Part shown: positions 62,853 through 64,000 of the stretch, piece after piece
Layout of the letters: every line of letters starts with the position of its first letter
Numbering within the stretch: position 1 is the stretch's first letter
DNA from: Larimichthys crocea
Taxonomy: Eukaryota > Chordata > Actinopteri > Sciaenidae
DNA: 64,000 bases
Assembly (NCBI RefSeq): GCF_000972845.2
Contig: NC_040013.1
Location: 5,446,642-5,510,641, forward strand
Direction: 5' to 3'
The notes under the pieces: model-generated
Database searches by the model: none
What the model saw: the letters and a program-made list of their open reading frames with translations, nothing else
Told to the model about the DNA's origin: nothing
Made by a program: the position numbers and the translations under genes

Positions 62853-64000
62853 GTGAGTTAGTTTTACTGTAAAGGGGCTTAAGATTAAATTGTGTGAGGA
62901 AACAGACTCAAAACATAAGAAAAAGCCATATAGTACCCTATTTGTTCATCGAGTCACCTCTTTTATTACCAGTTGACCTTCCCGGATTCTGTGATGTCTT
63001 CTTTGAATTGAGGCTGTGTGACTGTGACTACATGTCCTAGTTACGAAGTTACAAAGACAAAGAAAAGTATTGTTTCTTTCTTTTATCATGAGTAGGCTGA
63101 CGTGTCAAACAACAACTCCCTCACGCATTCATCACAGACTTCGATTGTTATAAAGTCAACAATTTATGAAGATCTCGCTTATTCATCAAGAAGAGTGCCT
63201 TTTTATTCCAAGCGAATGTGCTGGAGATTTAAAAAAAATCCACCAAGCTGCAGCTGTGGTGTGAACTAGGAGAGGTGAAGAGCAGAGGAGTGGGTAAGAG
63301 GGAGATGATGAGACTCGCAAGGAGAAAGGAAGGACGAACACAATGGCTGAGAGGTCAAGGAAGATCACAAGTGTCTCCAGACAACGGTGTCGAGCGACCT
63401 GGAATAGAAAAAAAGATGAGGCTCACATTGCTGGTTACTATGACTCACCCCGTCATTATTATGCGGTATTTGCATCAGCGTCCTGCAGTCAGTTTTTGTG
63501 TGTGGAGTGTGTGGTTGTGCATTTATGATAATGCATGTGGGCTCATTTATTTGTGTGTAAAATGTCTCAGCTTGTTAGCCAGTCATCATTATTTGAACTT
63601 AATATTGGAGAGCAGAGAGAGTGAGAAAAGAAGCCCTAAGGCCCCATCTCTCCAGAGGCCCTTCATTCAACACAATGCATTGATGTCTTTGTCTTAGGCT
63701 GGTTAACCCTTTACACTCTGTCATCCTCACTCCTTGCTACAAAGACAACACACACATGCTCACACACTTTCAATAGATTTCATTCACTGATAGACTTGAC
63801 ATTTCTCTGTACGTCAACGAATATTGTGCGGTGTTATTGCTCAGTGCTGCAGCCACTTTTGCTTTCACTCATGACTTCACTTATATGACTTGTAAGAAAG
63901 ATACTTGTTATTTAATGTTTCAATTAGGACTTAGTAACAAAAATGATATTACATATAGGCAAGTTATAGGAGCACATTTTCCCCACAAGCACCACTTAGT
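62853..64000 (+). other. mctp1: mctp1 intron 9, 5' part
   Basis: This intron begins gtgagt and runs past the window edge. The expected next exon (linker into the third C2 domain) is not visible before 64000. The open frame at 63275-63697 shows no MCTP resemblance and is not called. Confidence 0.85.

Larger units (their letters stand above)
2294..64000 (+). other. mctp1: mctp1 gene, 5' part (start codon through exon 9, continues past window)
   Basis: Nine exons join in one frame. Phases are 0 after exons 1, 3, 5, 6, 7 and 9; 1 after exon 2; 2 after exons 4 and 8. The joined product has a 178-residue N-terminal exon, a C2A domain at about residues 199-310 and a C2B domain from about residue 358. 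MCTP proteins are Ca2+- and phospholipid-binding membrane proteins with three C2 domains and two C-terminal membrane segments. They act at ER, endosomal or synaptic membranes. MCTP1 is preferred over MCTP2 because residues such as VFDYDFGLQDDFMGS, the NWKRSSK segment and LSDPYVKF with GHQKYKSK follow MCTP1. Teleosts may carry two copies (mctp1a and mctp1b) and I cannot tell which this is. Confidence 0.93.

Noticed and set aside
63275..63697. 140-codon open frame after exon 9
   Set aside because: It has no MCTP or other resemblance, and the gtgagt donor at 62853 places it inside intron 9.

Overview
The window is vertebrate nuclear DNA, almost certainly from a teleost fish. The evidence is one multi-exon gene with GT-AG introns, frequent (CA)n/(TG)n microsatellites, low coding density, and short fragments resembling fish tRNA-derived SINEs and an L2-type LINE tail. 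I cannot name the species. Family comparisons come from memory of the MCTP family; no search was run.

The only protein-coding gene I can support is mctp1 (multiple C2 and transmembrane domain-containing protein 1), on the + strand. Nine coding exons are present: 2294-2827, 41274-41394, 55422-55564, 55750-55829, 56891-57002, 58597-58635, 61249-61413, 61697-61824 and about 62666/62693-62852. They join in one reading frame of 494 or 503 codons, depending on the start of exon 9. The sequence covers the N-terminal cytosolic region, the whole first C2 domain (C2A) and nearly all of the second (C2B). The third C2 domain, the two membrane segments and the 3' end lie beyond position 64000.

Layout: 1-2293 is 5' flank and probable promoter. 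Exon 1 lies in a CpG-rich block. Intron 1 (about 38.4 kb) and intron 2 (about 14 kb) fill most of the window. They hold microsatellites, decayed transposon fragments, short tandem duplications, CpG-dense patches and one long imperfect hairpin. Exons 3-9 are packed into the last 8.6 kb.

The points most worth a second look are these. Conserved coding sequence at the start of exon 9 has no usable AG acceptor in front of it. The C2B calcium loop is one residue shorter than that of C2A. A hairpin of about 200 nt in intron 1 has several arm differences that would be G-U pairs in sense RNA. Three unrelated direct repeats share the same 41-bp unit length. A G-rich CTCF-like word sits just upstream of the 39-nt exon 6. 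I found no operon, CRISPR array, rRNA, intact tRNA, viral gene or toxin gene.
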